The notes under the pieces were generated by a model. It saw nothing but the letters and a program-made list of their open reading frames with translations. It ran no database searches and was not told the origin of the DNA. Source: Acidimicrobiales bacterium (GTDB lineage Bacteria > Actinomycetota > Acidimicrobiia > Acidimicrobiales > Bog-793). From it: a stretch of 64,000 nucleotides of DNA. The first letter of the stretch is position 1. The number at the start of each line of letters is the position of its first letter. Positions 41,627 to 48,900 of the stretch are shown in pieces. Where the stretch lies: positions 1-64,000 of the forward strand of contig DATGLP010000029.1 of NCBI GenBank assembly GCA_035294085.1, in the 5' to 3' direction. The position numbers and the translations under genes were made by a program.

Positions 41627-43929
41627 CGCCGCGCGCCGGGCAGCTTCGGCCGGTGCCGGGGCGCGAGCGGGCTCGGGATCGCGGGCTGGTCGCGACGCGC
41701 GCCCGCGAGGACGAGACGCCACTCGGCGTCGGCGACCGAGCGGCGCACGGCCTCGACAGCGTCGGGGTTCACCGAGATCGAGGTGATGCCGAGCTGCACG
41801 AGGTACTCGGCGAACTCGGGGCGGTTCGACGGCGCCTGGCCGCACAGCGACGAGGTGATGCCAGCCGCCTGGCAGGCCGCGACGATCCGGCCGATCGCGT
41901 CGAGCACCGCAGGGTCGGCCTCGTCGAAGAGGGGGGCGAGGACCTCCGAGTCACGATCGACGCCGAGTACGAGCTGGGTCAGGTCGTTGCTGCCGATCGA
42001 CACGCCCTCGACGCCCATCGCCGCGTAGGTAGGGATCCAGGAGGCGGCCGAGGGCACCTCGGCCATCACCCACACGGGGAGCGCGCTCGCCTCGGGGTGG
42101 GCCGCGACGAGCTCGAGGCAGCGCTCGAGCTCCCAGGCCGTCCGGACGAAGGGGATCATGAGGCGCAGGTTCGGGCTCGTCGTGGCCACCGTGCCGAGCA
42201 CGTCGAGCTCGAGGCGGAACAGGTCGGGCTGGTCCACGTAGCGGAAGCAGCCCCGGTAGCCGATCATCGGGTTGTCCTCCTGCGGCTCGACGTCGCCGCC
42301 GTCGAGCTTCCGGAACTCGTTGCTGCGGAAGTCGATGCTGCGGTAGACGACGGGACGGGGGGCGAAGGCCGTCACGATGCGCGTGAGGTGGGCCGCCATC
42401 GTGTCGACGAACGATCGGGCCTCGCCGCGCTCGAGCAGCTTGCGCGGGTGGACGCCGCGCAGCGCGTCGGTCACCATGAACTCGGCGCGCAGCAGGCCGA
42501 CCCCGTCGACGGGGAGCGCGGCGACCTCCTCGGCGTGCTCGGCGACGGCGAGGTTGACGTACAGGCGCGTCGCCAGCGGCTGCGTCGCGGCCGGTCGTGC
42601 CGGCGCCGCCGGCGGTGGCGGCGCCTCGCCCACCACGCCCTCGAGGACCTGGCCCTTCGCGCCGTCGACCGTCACCACCTCGCCGTCGCGAAGCACGGTC
42701 GTCGCGTTGCGCGTCCCGACGACGCAGGGCACCTGCAGCTCGCGCGCCACGATGGCGGCGTGGCAGGTCATGCCCCCGCCGTCGGTGACGAGCGCGGCCG
42801 CACGTCGCATCACCGGTACCCAGTCCGGGCTCGTCATGGTGGCGACGAGGACCTCGCCGTCGCGCAGCCGGTCGCCCTCGTCGGGCGAGGCGAGGACGCG
42901 CACGGCGCCCGACGCCCGCCCCGCGGAGGCGGCGAGGCCGTTCAGCAGGACCCGTCCGGGCGCACCCGCCTTCGCCGCGCGGGCGTGCAGGGTCGTGATG
43001 GGTCGTGACTGGACGAGGAAGGTCCTGCCGGCCGCCATGGCCCACTCGGCGTCCTGCGGGGACCCGTAGTGGCGCTCGAGGGCGAGGCCGAGGCGGGCGA
43101 GGTCGACGACCTCCTCGTCGCTGAGGACGCGACGCGCGCCCGTCTCGGCGTCGAGCTCGACCTCGCGATCCGCGCCGTCCGGCCCGCGCACGACGGCCAC
43201 TCGCTTGCGGCCGACGCGCACGCTCACGAGCGTGGGTCCGTCCTTCGAGACGACGTAGGTGTCGGGCTCGACCCGGCCGGAGACGACGACCTCGCCCTGG
43301 CCGAAGGCGGCCTCGATGACGATCCGGTCGGCGCGGTCCGAGGCGGGGTCCGCCGTGAACATGACCCCGGAGCGCTCGGAGGGGACCATCTCCTGGACGA
43401 TCACCGCCAGGGAGGGCTCCTCGGTCACGCCCTCGAAGGCTCGGTAGGCGACGACGCGCTCGCCGTAGAGGGACGCCCAGCAGTCGACGATCGCCGCGAG
43501 GAGCGCCTCCTCGCCTGCGACGTTCGTCCGGGTGAGGTTCATCCCGGCGAAGGAGGTCCCCGCGGTGTCCTCGCTCGTGCCCGAGGAGCGGACGGCGACG
43601 CTGGCCTTCTCGCCGAGCTCCCGGTAGGCGGCGAGCACCTCCGCGGCGAGTTCGGGCGGCACCGGGGTGCGCCGCAGGAGCTCCTGCGCCTGCGCCGCGG
43701 TCGAGGCGAGGCTCGCCGGGTCCTCCGGCCGCACGTCGGCGAGGAGGCGGCGCAGGGCGTCGCGCTGGCCGGAGCGCTCGACGGCCTCGAGGTAGGCCTC
43801 GCTCGTGATCACGAACCCGGGCGGCACCGGCAGGCCGGCCCGGGTCATCTCGCCGAGGTTGGCGCCCTTGCCGCCGACGAGGCCCACGTCCTCGAGGCCG
43901 ACGTCCTTGAACCAGCGGATCCGCTCCAT
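41623..43929 (-). CDS. ppsA: Phosphoenolpyruvate synthase (pyruvate, water dikinase)
   Basis: 768 aa. N-terminal ATP-grasp domain ([37 protein letters not shown]), the phosphohistidine swivel domain [18 protein letters not shown], and the C-terminal TIM barrel ([32 protein letters not shown] with the catalytic cysteine). It makes PEP from pyruvate and ATP. AAGGAGGACG is the ribosome site for the ATG at 43929. A DevR-box-like site lies 56 bases upstream, shared with the divergent PfkB gene. Streptomyces OsdR regulons also carry a pyruvate dikinase. Confidence 0.94.
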   Translation of the reverse strand: MERIRWFKDVGLEDVGLVGGKGANLGEMTRAGLPVPPGFVITSEAYLEAVERSGQRDALRRLLADVRPEDPASLASTAAQAQELLRRTPVPPELAAEVLAAYRELGEKASVAVRSSGTSEDTAGTSFAGMNLTRTNVAGEEALLAAIVDCWASLYGERVVAYRAFEGVTEEPSLAVIVQEMVPSERSGVMFTADPASDRADRIVIEAAFGQGEVVVSGRVEPDTYVVSKDGPTLVSVRVGRKRVAVVRGPDGADREVELDAETGARRVLSDEEVVDLARLGLALERHYGSPQDAEWAMAAGRTFLVQSRPITTLHARAAKAGAPGRVLLNGLAASAGRASGAVRVLASPDEGDRLRDGEVLVATMTSPDWVPVMRRAAALVTDGGGMTCHAAIVARELQVPCVVGTRNATTVLRDGEVVTVDGAKGQVLEGVVGEAPPPPAAPARPAATQPLATRLYVNLAVAEHAEEVAALPVDGVGLLRAEFMVTDALRGVHPRKLLERGEARSFVDTMAAHLTRIVTAFAPRPVVYRSIDFRSNEFRKLDGGDVEPQEDNPMIGYRGCFRYVDQPDLFRLELDVLGTVATTSPNLRLMIPFVRTAWELERCLELVAAHPEASALPVWVMAEVPSAASWIPTYAAMGVEGVSIGSNDLTQLVLGVDRDSEVLAPLFDEADPAVLDAIGRIVAACQAAGITSSLCGQAPSNRPEFAEYLVQLGITSISVNPDAVEAVRRSVADAEWRLVLAGARRDQPAIPSPLAPRHRPKLPGARR

Positions 43930-43984
43930 GCGTCCTCCTTCGAGAGCCCTGCCTCCAGCCTGTCGGCGGCGCCGGGCGCCGCCA

Positions 43985-43998
43985 GGGTCGAACGGCAC
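43985..43998. promoter_or_regulatory. DevR/DosR-box-like site between ppsA and PfkB genes
   Basis: GGGTCGAACGGCAC, in the same register as the DosR consensus. It lies 56 bases upstream of ppsA and 62 bases upstream of the divergent kinase gene, and shares the 16 bases GCGCCGCCAGGGTCGA with the site at 51692. Confidence 0.55.
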
Positions 43999-44060
43999 CT
44001 CCCGCCCGCGCGTCGCGCGCCGCGGCGCGCGCGCCGGTGCCGGGTACGCTCCCCGCGGAC

Positions 44061-45056
44061 GTGCGCGCGATCGATGTGCTGAGCGTCGGAGACGTGACCA
44101 CCGACGTCTTCATTCGCCTCCTCGAGGCGCGCGTCGTCGACGCCGGCGAGGGGGACCGCCGTCTCGAGCTCCCCTACGGGGGCAAGGTGCGCTTCGAGCA
44201 CGCCGAGACCGTGGCCGCGGGGGGGAACTCGTCGAACGCCGCGGTCTGCTTCGCCCGTCTCGGGCTCGCCGCCGCGCTCGTCGCCAACGTCGGCGGCGAC
44301 CAGGTGGGTCGCGACGTGCTCACGGCGCTCCACCGCGAGGGCGTGGACACGCGCTTCGTGCGCATCGACCCGGGGCTGCCGACGAACCGCAACTTCGTGC
44401 TGTGGTACGGGGACGAGCGGACGATCCTCGTCCACCACGAGTCGTACGAGTACCACTGGCCGCACCTGCGCCCCTCGGAGGTGCCTCGCTGGCTCTACCT
44501 GAGCTCGCTCGGCGACGAGACCCTCGAGTACTACGGGCAGCTGGCCGACTGGCTCGAGGCCGAGCCCGCGGTGCGCCTCGCCTTCCAGCCCGGGACCTTC
44601 CAGATCCAGCTCGGCACCGAGCGGCTCGCCCGCCTCTACCGGCGGGCCGACCTCCTTGTGTGCAACCGGGAGGAGGCAGCGGTCATCGGCGGTGGTCGCC
44701 ACGCCGACGTCGCCGACCTCCTCGACCACCTGCACGCGCTCGGGCCTCGGGTCGCCGTCGTCACCGACGGCCCGGCGGGCGCCTACGCGTCGGATGGCCG
44801 GCGCCGCTACCGGGTCCCCTGCTACCCCGACCGCGAGCCGCCCCTCGAGCGGACGGGGGCCGGCGACGCCTTCGCCGCCACGCTCGTCGCCGCGCTCGCG
44901 AGGGGGCTCCCCCTCGAGGTGGGACTCGCCTGGGCGCCGGCGAACGCGATGAGCGTCGTCCACCGCGTCGGCTCCCAGGGCGGCCTGCTCACCGAGAAGG
45001 AGCTCGAGGCGGAGCTCGAGCAGGCGCCGCCCGGCTACGCGGTGCGCCCCCTGTAG
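44061..45056 (+). CDS. PfkB-family carbohydrate kinase
   Basis: 331 aa ribokinase fold. [31 protein letters not shown] is the first PfkB signature (residues about 53-84, described in pieces), and [20 protein letters not shown] the second, with the catalytic base aspartate in GAGD. It phosphorylates a sugar or nucleoside; a phosphofructokinase activity is possible, as for the DosR-regulated PfkB of Mycobacterium. GTG 44061 has no clear ribosome site, but TACGCT at 44045-44050 would give a nearly leaderless transcript. Confidence 0.87.
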   Translation: MRAIDVLSVGDVTTDVFIRLLEARVVDAGEGDRRLELPYGGKVRFEHAETVAAGGNSSNAAVCFARLGLAAALVANVGGDQVGRDVLTALHREGVDTRFVRIDPGLPTNRNFVLWYGDERTILVHHESYEYHWPHLRPSEVPRWLYLSSLGDETLEYYGQLADWLEAEPAVRLAFQPGTFQIQLGTERLARLYRRADLLVCNREEAAVIGGGRHADVADLLDHLHALGPRVAVVTDGPAGAYASDGRRRYRVPCYPDREPPLERTGAGDAFAATLVAALARGLPLEVGLAWAPANAMSVVHRVGSQGGLLTEKELEAELEQAPPGYAVRPL

Positions 45057-45060
45057 TGGC

Positions 45061-45552
45061 CTAGCGCAGCGGCATCCCCTCCGCGATGCGCTGCAGGTGC
45101 TCGAGGATGAGGATGTGCTTCCTCGTGTCGAGCTCCATCGTCTCGACGAGCAGCGGCCACAGCGTGGTCTGCGCAACCGGCTTGAGCGACCTGCGCAGCA
45201 GCTTCAGGCGGCGCGCGTCCTCCCGCTCGAAGCGAAGGAGGGCCGCGGTGGCCTCCCGCAGCGCCGCCGCGTCGGCGCGCCGCACCGGCACGTCGGGAAC
45301 CGCGTCGGCGCGCTCCCCGAGCTCGATGTCCGCCCGAAGCGTCTCGGCCAGCTGCTCGAAGAGGCGGTGGTGGCGCTGCTCGTCCTCGACGATGAGGTCG
45401 ACGAGGTACGCGACGTCCGGCGACTCGAGGCTCGCGCCGAGACGCAGGTACGAGTCGAGGAGGTCGCTCTCCTCCTGGACGTGGGCGCGGAAGGCGTCGT
45501 AGAGCTCGACGTCCCACGAACGCGTCTCGCTCGGACCGGTCTGCGTGCTCAT
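45061..45552 (-). CDS. Ferritin-like four-helix protein A (DevR-island)
   Basis: 163 aa, helical. Candidate diiron ligands are E in AHVQEESDLLDSY, the ExxH in EDEQRHHRLFEQL, E in FEREDARRLKLL and E/H in TMELDTRKHILILEHLQ. This is the ferritin/rubrerythrin-like pattern on four helices. It is a close paralogue of the protein at 51769-52245, which keeps every one of these positions. Function unknown; oxygen or peroxide reactions or iron handling are possible. A DevR-box-like site lies 93 bases upstream. Confidence 0.75.
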   Translation of the reverse strand: MSTQTGPSETRSWDVELYDAFRAHVQEESDLLDSYLRLGASLESPDVAYLVDLIVEDEQRHHRLFEQLAETLRADIELGERADAVPDVPVRRADAAALREATAALLRFEREDARRLKLLRRSLKPVAQTTLWPLLVETMELDTRKHILILEHLQRIAEGMPLR

Positions 45553-45644
45553 CGCGCCTCCTCCCCCGGGGCTGGCCACGAGGCTCGGGCCGCTCCCACC
45601 CCGGCCTGCGCAACCATCGAAGCCGCTCGAGCCGGAACGGGACA

Positions 45645-45658
45645 GGGACGAACGGCCT
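45645..45658. promoter_or_regulatory. DevR/DosR-box-like site upstream of ferritin-like gene A
   Basis: GGGACGAACGGCCT, preceded by GACA. It matches the DosR 14-mer at G1-3, A4, C5, G10, C12 and C13. Confidence 0.5.
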
Positions 45659-45720
45659 CTTCGGCCGGCCCGCTTCGGGCGCCGCGGCGCGCCCGCCCCG
45701 GCTCGCGTCCTCGCCGGCGG

Positions 45721-46188
45721 CTACGAACGGACGATGACGACCGGGCAGCTCGCGTGGTGCGCGACCTGGGTGCTCACCGAGCCGAGGAGCAGGCCCGCGA
45801 AGCCGCCCCTGCCGCGCGAGCCGACGACGACGAGCAGGGCGTCCTTCGCCGCGCCGAGGATGACGTTCGCTGGCGGGCCGCTCTCGATCTCGTAGTCGAC
45901 CGGGACGTCCGGCTCGTCGCCGAGCACCTCGGCGACCTGGCGCCTGACGAGGCGCTCGGCGTCCTCCGCCACCCCCTCGAAGGCTTCCGGGGGCAGGTAG
46001 GCGGTCGTGCTCAGTGCCGGGAGGCTCCAGGCGTAGACGACCCTGAGCGACGCCCCCCGGAGGCGGGCCTCCTCGGCCGCGAAGGCGAGCGCCCTCGAGG
46101 ACGGCTCCGACCCGTCGACGCCGACGACCACGGCGCGCCGGCGTTCGCTCGCCGTGGCCGCCTCCGCCGTCCCCTCGTTCGCTGGCAT
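45721..46188 (-). CDS. Universal stress protein, UspA family, ATP-binding type
   Basis: 155 aa, single Usp domain. Starts VVVGVDGSEPSSRALAFA and ends with the ATP-binding signature VGSRGRGGFAGLLLGSVSTQVAHHASCPVVIV (G-2x-G-9x-G-S). ATP-binding Usp proteins are the largest class in DosR-type regulons. It follows the DevR-like regulator gene after 57 bases on the same strand. Confidence 0.92.
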   Translation of the reverse strand: MPANEGTAEAATASERRRAVVVGVDGSEPSSRALAFAAEEARLRGASLRVVYAWSLPALSTTAYLPPEAFEGVAEDAERLVRRQVAEVLGDEPDVPVDYEIESGPPANVILGAAKDALLVVVGSRGRGGFAGLLLGSVSTQVAHHASCPVVIVRS

Positions 46189-46245
46189 GGTCGCGCTCCA
46201 CCTCCAGGTCGGCGTCGGTGCTGCCGGTGCGCCCGATCCCCGTCG

Positions 46246-46914
46246 TCAGCCCGGCCGGCGCGCGGCGTGGCTGCGACGCTCGGCGAGGCGTGCCGCGTAC
46301 ACGGCGGCCTCGGTGCGCCGGCCCATGCCGAGCTTGGCGAGCAGGTTCGAGACGTAGTTCTTCACCGTCTTCTCGGCGAGGTAGAGCTCGGCGCCGATCT
46401 GGCGGTTCGTCTTGCCCTCGGCGATGAGGTCCAGGATCTGCCGTTCGCGGGCGGTGAGCCGCTCCACGTCCTGGCGCTCGGCCTGGGCACGCCGCAGGCC
46501 GTCGAGCACGCGCCGCGTCGTCGCCGCGTCGATGAGGGAGTGGCCGTTCGCGACGGCCCGGATCGAGGCGACGAGCTCGTTGCCCTGGATCTGCTTCAGG
46601 ACGTAGCCGGCGGCCCCCGCCATGACCGCCTCGGCGAGCGCCTCGTCCTCGGCGAAGGAGGTGAGGATGAGGCAGGCGGTCTCGGGGTGGCGCGAGCGGA
46701 TCTCGCGGCACACGTCGATCCCGTCGCCGTCGGGGAGGCGCACGTCGAGCACGGCGACGTCCGGGCGCGCGGCGTCGATCCGCTCGAGCGCCTCGGCGGC
46801 GGTCGCCGCCTCCCCGACGACCTCGATGTCCTGGTCGGTCTCGAGGACGCGCCGCACGCCCTCGCGCACGACCTGGTGGTCGTCGAGGAGGAAGACGCGC
46901 ACGGGCACCGCCAT
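46246..46914 (-). CDS. DevR/DosR-like NarL-family response regulator
   Basis: 222 aa. Receiver with acidic pair DD10-11, phospho-acceptor D57 in VAVLDVRLPDG and K in YVLKQIQG; C-terminal LuxR domain LTARERQILDLIAEGKTNRQIGAEL. The recognition helix LAEKTVKNYVSNLLAKLGM and RRTEAAVYAA match the DosR sequence almost residue for residue, including the lysines and asparagine known to contact the DosR box. It therefore probably controls the DevR-box-like sites listed here. It is divergent from the DevS-like kinase gene, with a 57-base gap. Confidence 0.9.
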   Translation of the reverse strand: MAVPVRVFLLDDHQVVREGVRRVLETDQDIEVVGEAATAAEALERIDAARPDVAVLDVRLPDGDGIDVCREIRSRHPETACLILTSFAEDEALAEAVMAGAAGYVLKQIQGNELVASIRAVANGHSLIDAATTRRVLDGLRRAQAERQDVERLTARERQILDLIAEGKTNRQIGAELYLAEKTVKNYVSNLLAKLGMGRRTEAAVYAARLAERRSHAARRPG

Positions 46915-46944
46915 AGTCTGCCCGATGCGTCAAGCGACCGTACG

Positions 46945-46961
46945 TGCCACGCGAGGTGGCA
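46945..46961. promoter_or_regulatory. Inverted repeat TGCCAC-N5-GTGGCA in the regulator-kinase gap
   Basis: A perfect 6-bp inverted repeat in the 57-base region between the divergent regulator and kinase genes, 10 bases before the kinase GTG. It may be an operator or simply a ribosome-site-proximal hairpin. Confidence 0.35.
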
Positions 46962-46971
46962 GGATGTCGCG

Positions 46972-48108
46972 GTGGCCTTCGAGGCGCTGCACGACCCGGC
47001 CCGGCTGCGAGCGCTGCTCGCGTCCGTCCTCGCCGTCGAGTCCGACCTCGAGCTGCCGGGCGTGCTGCAGCGCGTCGTCGACGCGGCGCGCGAGCTCACC
47101 GGTGCCCGCTACGGCGCCCTCGGCGTCCTCGACCCACAGGGCAAGGGGCTCGCCGAGTTCGTCTACACGGGGGTCGACGAGGAGGTGGCGCAGGCCGTCG
47201 GGCACCTGCCGGAGGGCGCCGGGATCCTCGGGCTGCTGATCGTGGACCCGCGGCCGCTGCGCCTCGCGGACCTCACGAAGCACCCCGACTCGGTCGGCTT
47301 CCCCCCCGGGCACCCCCCGATGCGCTCGTTCCTCGGCGTGCCGATCCGCGTGCGAGACGAGGTCTTCGGCAACCTCTACCTCACCGAGAAGGTGGGGGCG
47401 CCGGAGTTCTCCGAGGAGGACGAGGCTCTCGCCGTCGCGCTCGCGGGGGCCGCCGGGCTCGCCGTCGGCAACGCCCGCCTGTACGCGCGCGTGCGCGAGC
47501 TCAGCGTCGCGGCGGACCGCGAGCGCATCGCGCGGGACCTGCACGACCGGGTCATCCAGCAGCTGTTCGCCACGGGCCTCGCCCTGCAGTCCGTGCTGCC
47601 GGTCACCGAGGTGCCGGAGGTGCGCGAGCGCATCCAGGAGGCGGTCGCCGAGCTCGACGACACCATCCGCCAGATCCGCACGACCATCTTCGCCCTCGAG
47701 CCGCCGCCGGCCGCCGCCAAGGGCGTGCGCGCCCAGGTGCTCGAGGTGTGCGCCGAGGCGACCCGGAGCCTCGGCTTCGAGCCCGAGGTCCGCTTCGTCG
47801 GCACCGTCGACCGCAGCGTCGACGGCGCGGTGGCGCCCGAGCTCCTCTCGACGCTTCGCGAGGCGCTGTCGAACGTGGCGCGCCACGCCAGGGCCCGCCA
47901 CGTCGAGGTGACGCTGTCAGCGATCGACGGCGGCGTCGAGCTCACCGTCGCCGACGACGGCGTCGGGATCCCCACGGCGAGGGCTCCGGGCGGGCGCGGC
48001 CTCGCGAACATGGCCGAGCGTGCCGCGGCGCTCGGCGGCGACCTCGCGCTCGCCTCGCGTCCGGGCGGCGGGACCGCGCTGTCCTGGCGGGTGCCGGTCC
48101 GAGGCTGA
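46972..48108 (+). CDS. DevS/DosT-like GAF sensor histidine kinase
   Basis: 378 aa without membrane helices. One GAF domain (residues about 28-172) with GARYGALGVLDPQGKGLAEF, HLPEGAGILGLLI and GFPPGHPPMRSFLGVPIRVR; H114 sits where the heme-ligating histidine of mycobacterial DevS is expected, so heme-based O2/NO/CO sensing is plausible. HisKA_3 has RIARDLHDRVIQQLFATGLAL with phospho-H191, and the ATPase part has DDGVGIP and GLANMAERA. DevS/DosT usually have two GAF domains; only one is present here. GTG 46972 is used, with a modest GAGGTGGCAGG site. Confidence 0.88.
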   Translation: MAFEALHDPARLRALLASVLAVESDLELPGVLQRVVDAARELTGARYGALGVLDPQGKGLAEFVYTGVDEEVAQAVGHLPEGAGILGLLIVDPRPLRLADLTKHPDSVGFPPGHPPMRSFLGVPIRVRDEVFGNLYLTEKVGAPEFSEEDEALAVALAGAAGLAVGNARLYARVRELSVAADRERIARDLHDRVIQQLFATGLALQSVLPVTEVPEVRERIQEAVAELDDTIRQIRTTIFALEPPPAAAKGVRAQVLEVCAEATRSLGFEPEVRFVGTVDRSVDGAVAPELLSTLREALSNVARHARARHVEVTLSAIDGGVELTVADDGVGIPTARAPGGRGLANMAERAAALGGDLALASRPGGGTALSWRVPVRG

Positions 48109-48137
48109 GGCGGCGGGGCGCGCGAGCCCGGACGCGC

Positions 48138-48165
48138 CGCCGCCCGGCCGGGTGGCCGGGCGGCG
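48138..48165. terminator. GC-rich 12-bp perfect hairpin between convergent genes
   Basis: Arms CGCCGCCCGGCC and GGCCGGGCGGCG with loop GGGT. It lies between the ends of the kinase gene and the convergent membrane-protein gene. There is no T-tract on either side, so it would be a bidirectional non-canonical terminator. Confidence 0.55.
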
Positions 48166-48184
48166 GGAGCTCGGGAGGCAGCGC

Positions 48185-48784
48185 TCAGGCGGCGCGCAGC
48201 CCTCCGGAGGAGCGCCCGAGGAGCTCGGCGTCCTCGCGGGTGCGCGAGGCGTGCCAGAAGCCGAGGACGACGAGGACGGCCAGCACGCCGGCGAGGCAGA
48301 ACGAGGCGACCGACGCCCACAGGGCGATCTGGCCGAAGGTCCAGAAGCCGTAGGCCTCGAGCAGGAGGCCGCGCAGCGTCGTTCCCCGGAACACCGTCTG
48401 CACGAGCCCTGCGAGCTTCGCGTCGTTCGGGTGCGCGAGCGACGCCGCGCTCACCTTCGAGTAGACGCCGTGGTAGGGCATCTCGGACAGGTGCACGGCG
48501 ATGAAGTGGTCAGCGTAGGCCTCCGCCTGCGGGCCGGTGAGCACCTGCTGCCCGGCGTACTGCTCCAGGTAGGGGCGCATCCCCGGCGTCACCTCCGTCC
48601 CCGGCTTGGCGTGGGCGAAGGCAGCCTTCGACGGGAAGAAGATCTGCTGCTCGGCCAGCTGGTTGTGCACGTTGCTGTTGGCGAAGGTGTAGCCCCACAT
48701 GAGCAGCGCGCCGGCCACCACCAGCACCACGACGAGCAGCGCGCCCCCGGCGCTGACGAGAACGTCGAAGACCTTGCGTCGCAT
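48185..48784 (-). CDS. Two-helix membrane protein of unknown function
   Basis: 199 aa. A first helix GGALLVVVLVVAGALLMWGYT, an external domain of about 110 residues (NSNVHNQLAEQQIFFPSKAAF, YLEQYAGQQVLTGPQAEAYAD, MPYHGVYSKVSAAS), and a second helix IALWASVASFCLAGVLAVLVVL. I recognise the layout from uncharacterised actinobacterial proteins but not a function. The DevR-box-like site 66 bases upstream places it in the hypoxia island. Confidence 0.72.
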   Translation of the reverse strand: MRRKVFDVLVSAGGALLVVVLVVAGALLMWGYTFANSNVHNQLAEQQIFFPSKAAFAHAKPGTEVTPGMRPYLEQYAGQQVLTGPQAEAYADHFIAVHLSEMPYHGVYSKVSAASLAHPNDAKLAGLVQTVFRGTTLRGLLLEAYGFWTFGQIALWASVASFCLAGVLAVLVVLGFWHASRTREDAELLGRSSGGLRAA

Positions 48785-48849
48785 CTCGTGCTCCTCTCAC
48801 TCGCTCCCTGGTCGTGACCACCATCCCCGCTGGACGCCGCTCGCCGACA

Positions 48850-48863
48850 GGGGAGAACGACCC
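48850..48863. promoter_or_regulatory. DevR/DosR-box-like site upstream of two-helix membrane protein
   Basis: GGGGAGAACGACCC, preceded by CGACA, as at the sites at 45645 and 52650. It matches the DosR 14-mer at both GGG and CCC ends and G10. Confidence 0.5.
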
Positions 48864-48900
48864 GGCCGGAGGGCCCCACTTCGACGCCCCCGCTCGATGC

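Noticed and set aside
46915-46971. A DevR-like site for autoregulation of the DevR/DevS-like genes
   Set aside because: No GGG-N-C-N4-G-N-C match occurs in the 57-base gap; only an unrelated TGCCAC/GTGGCA repeat is present.
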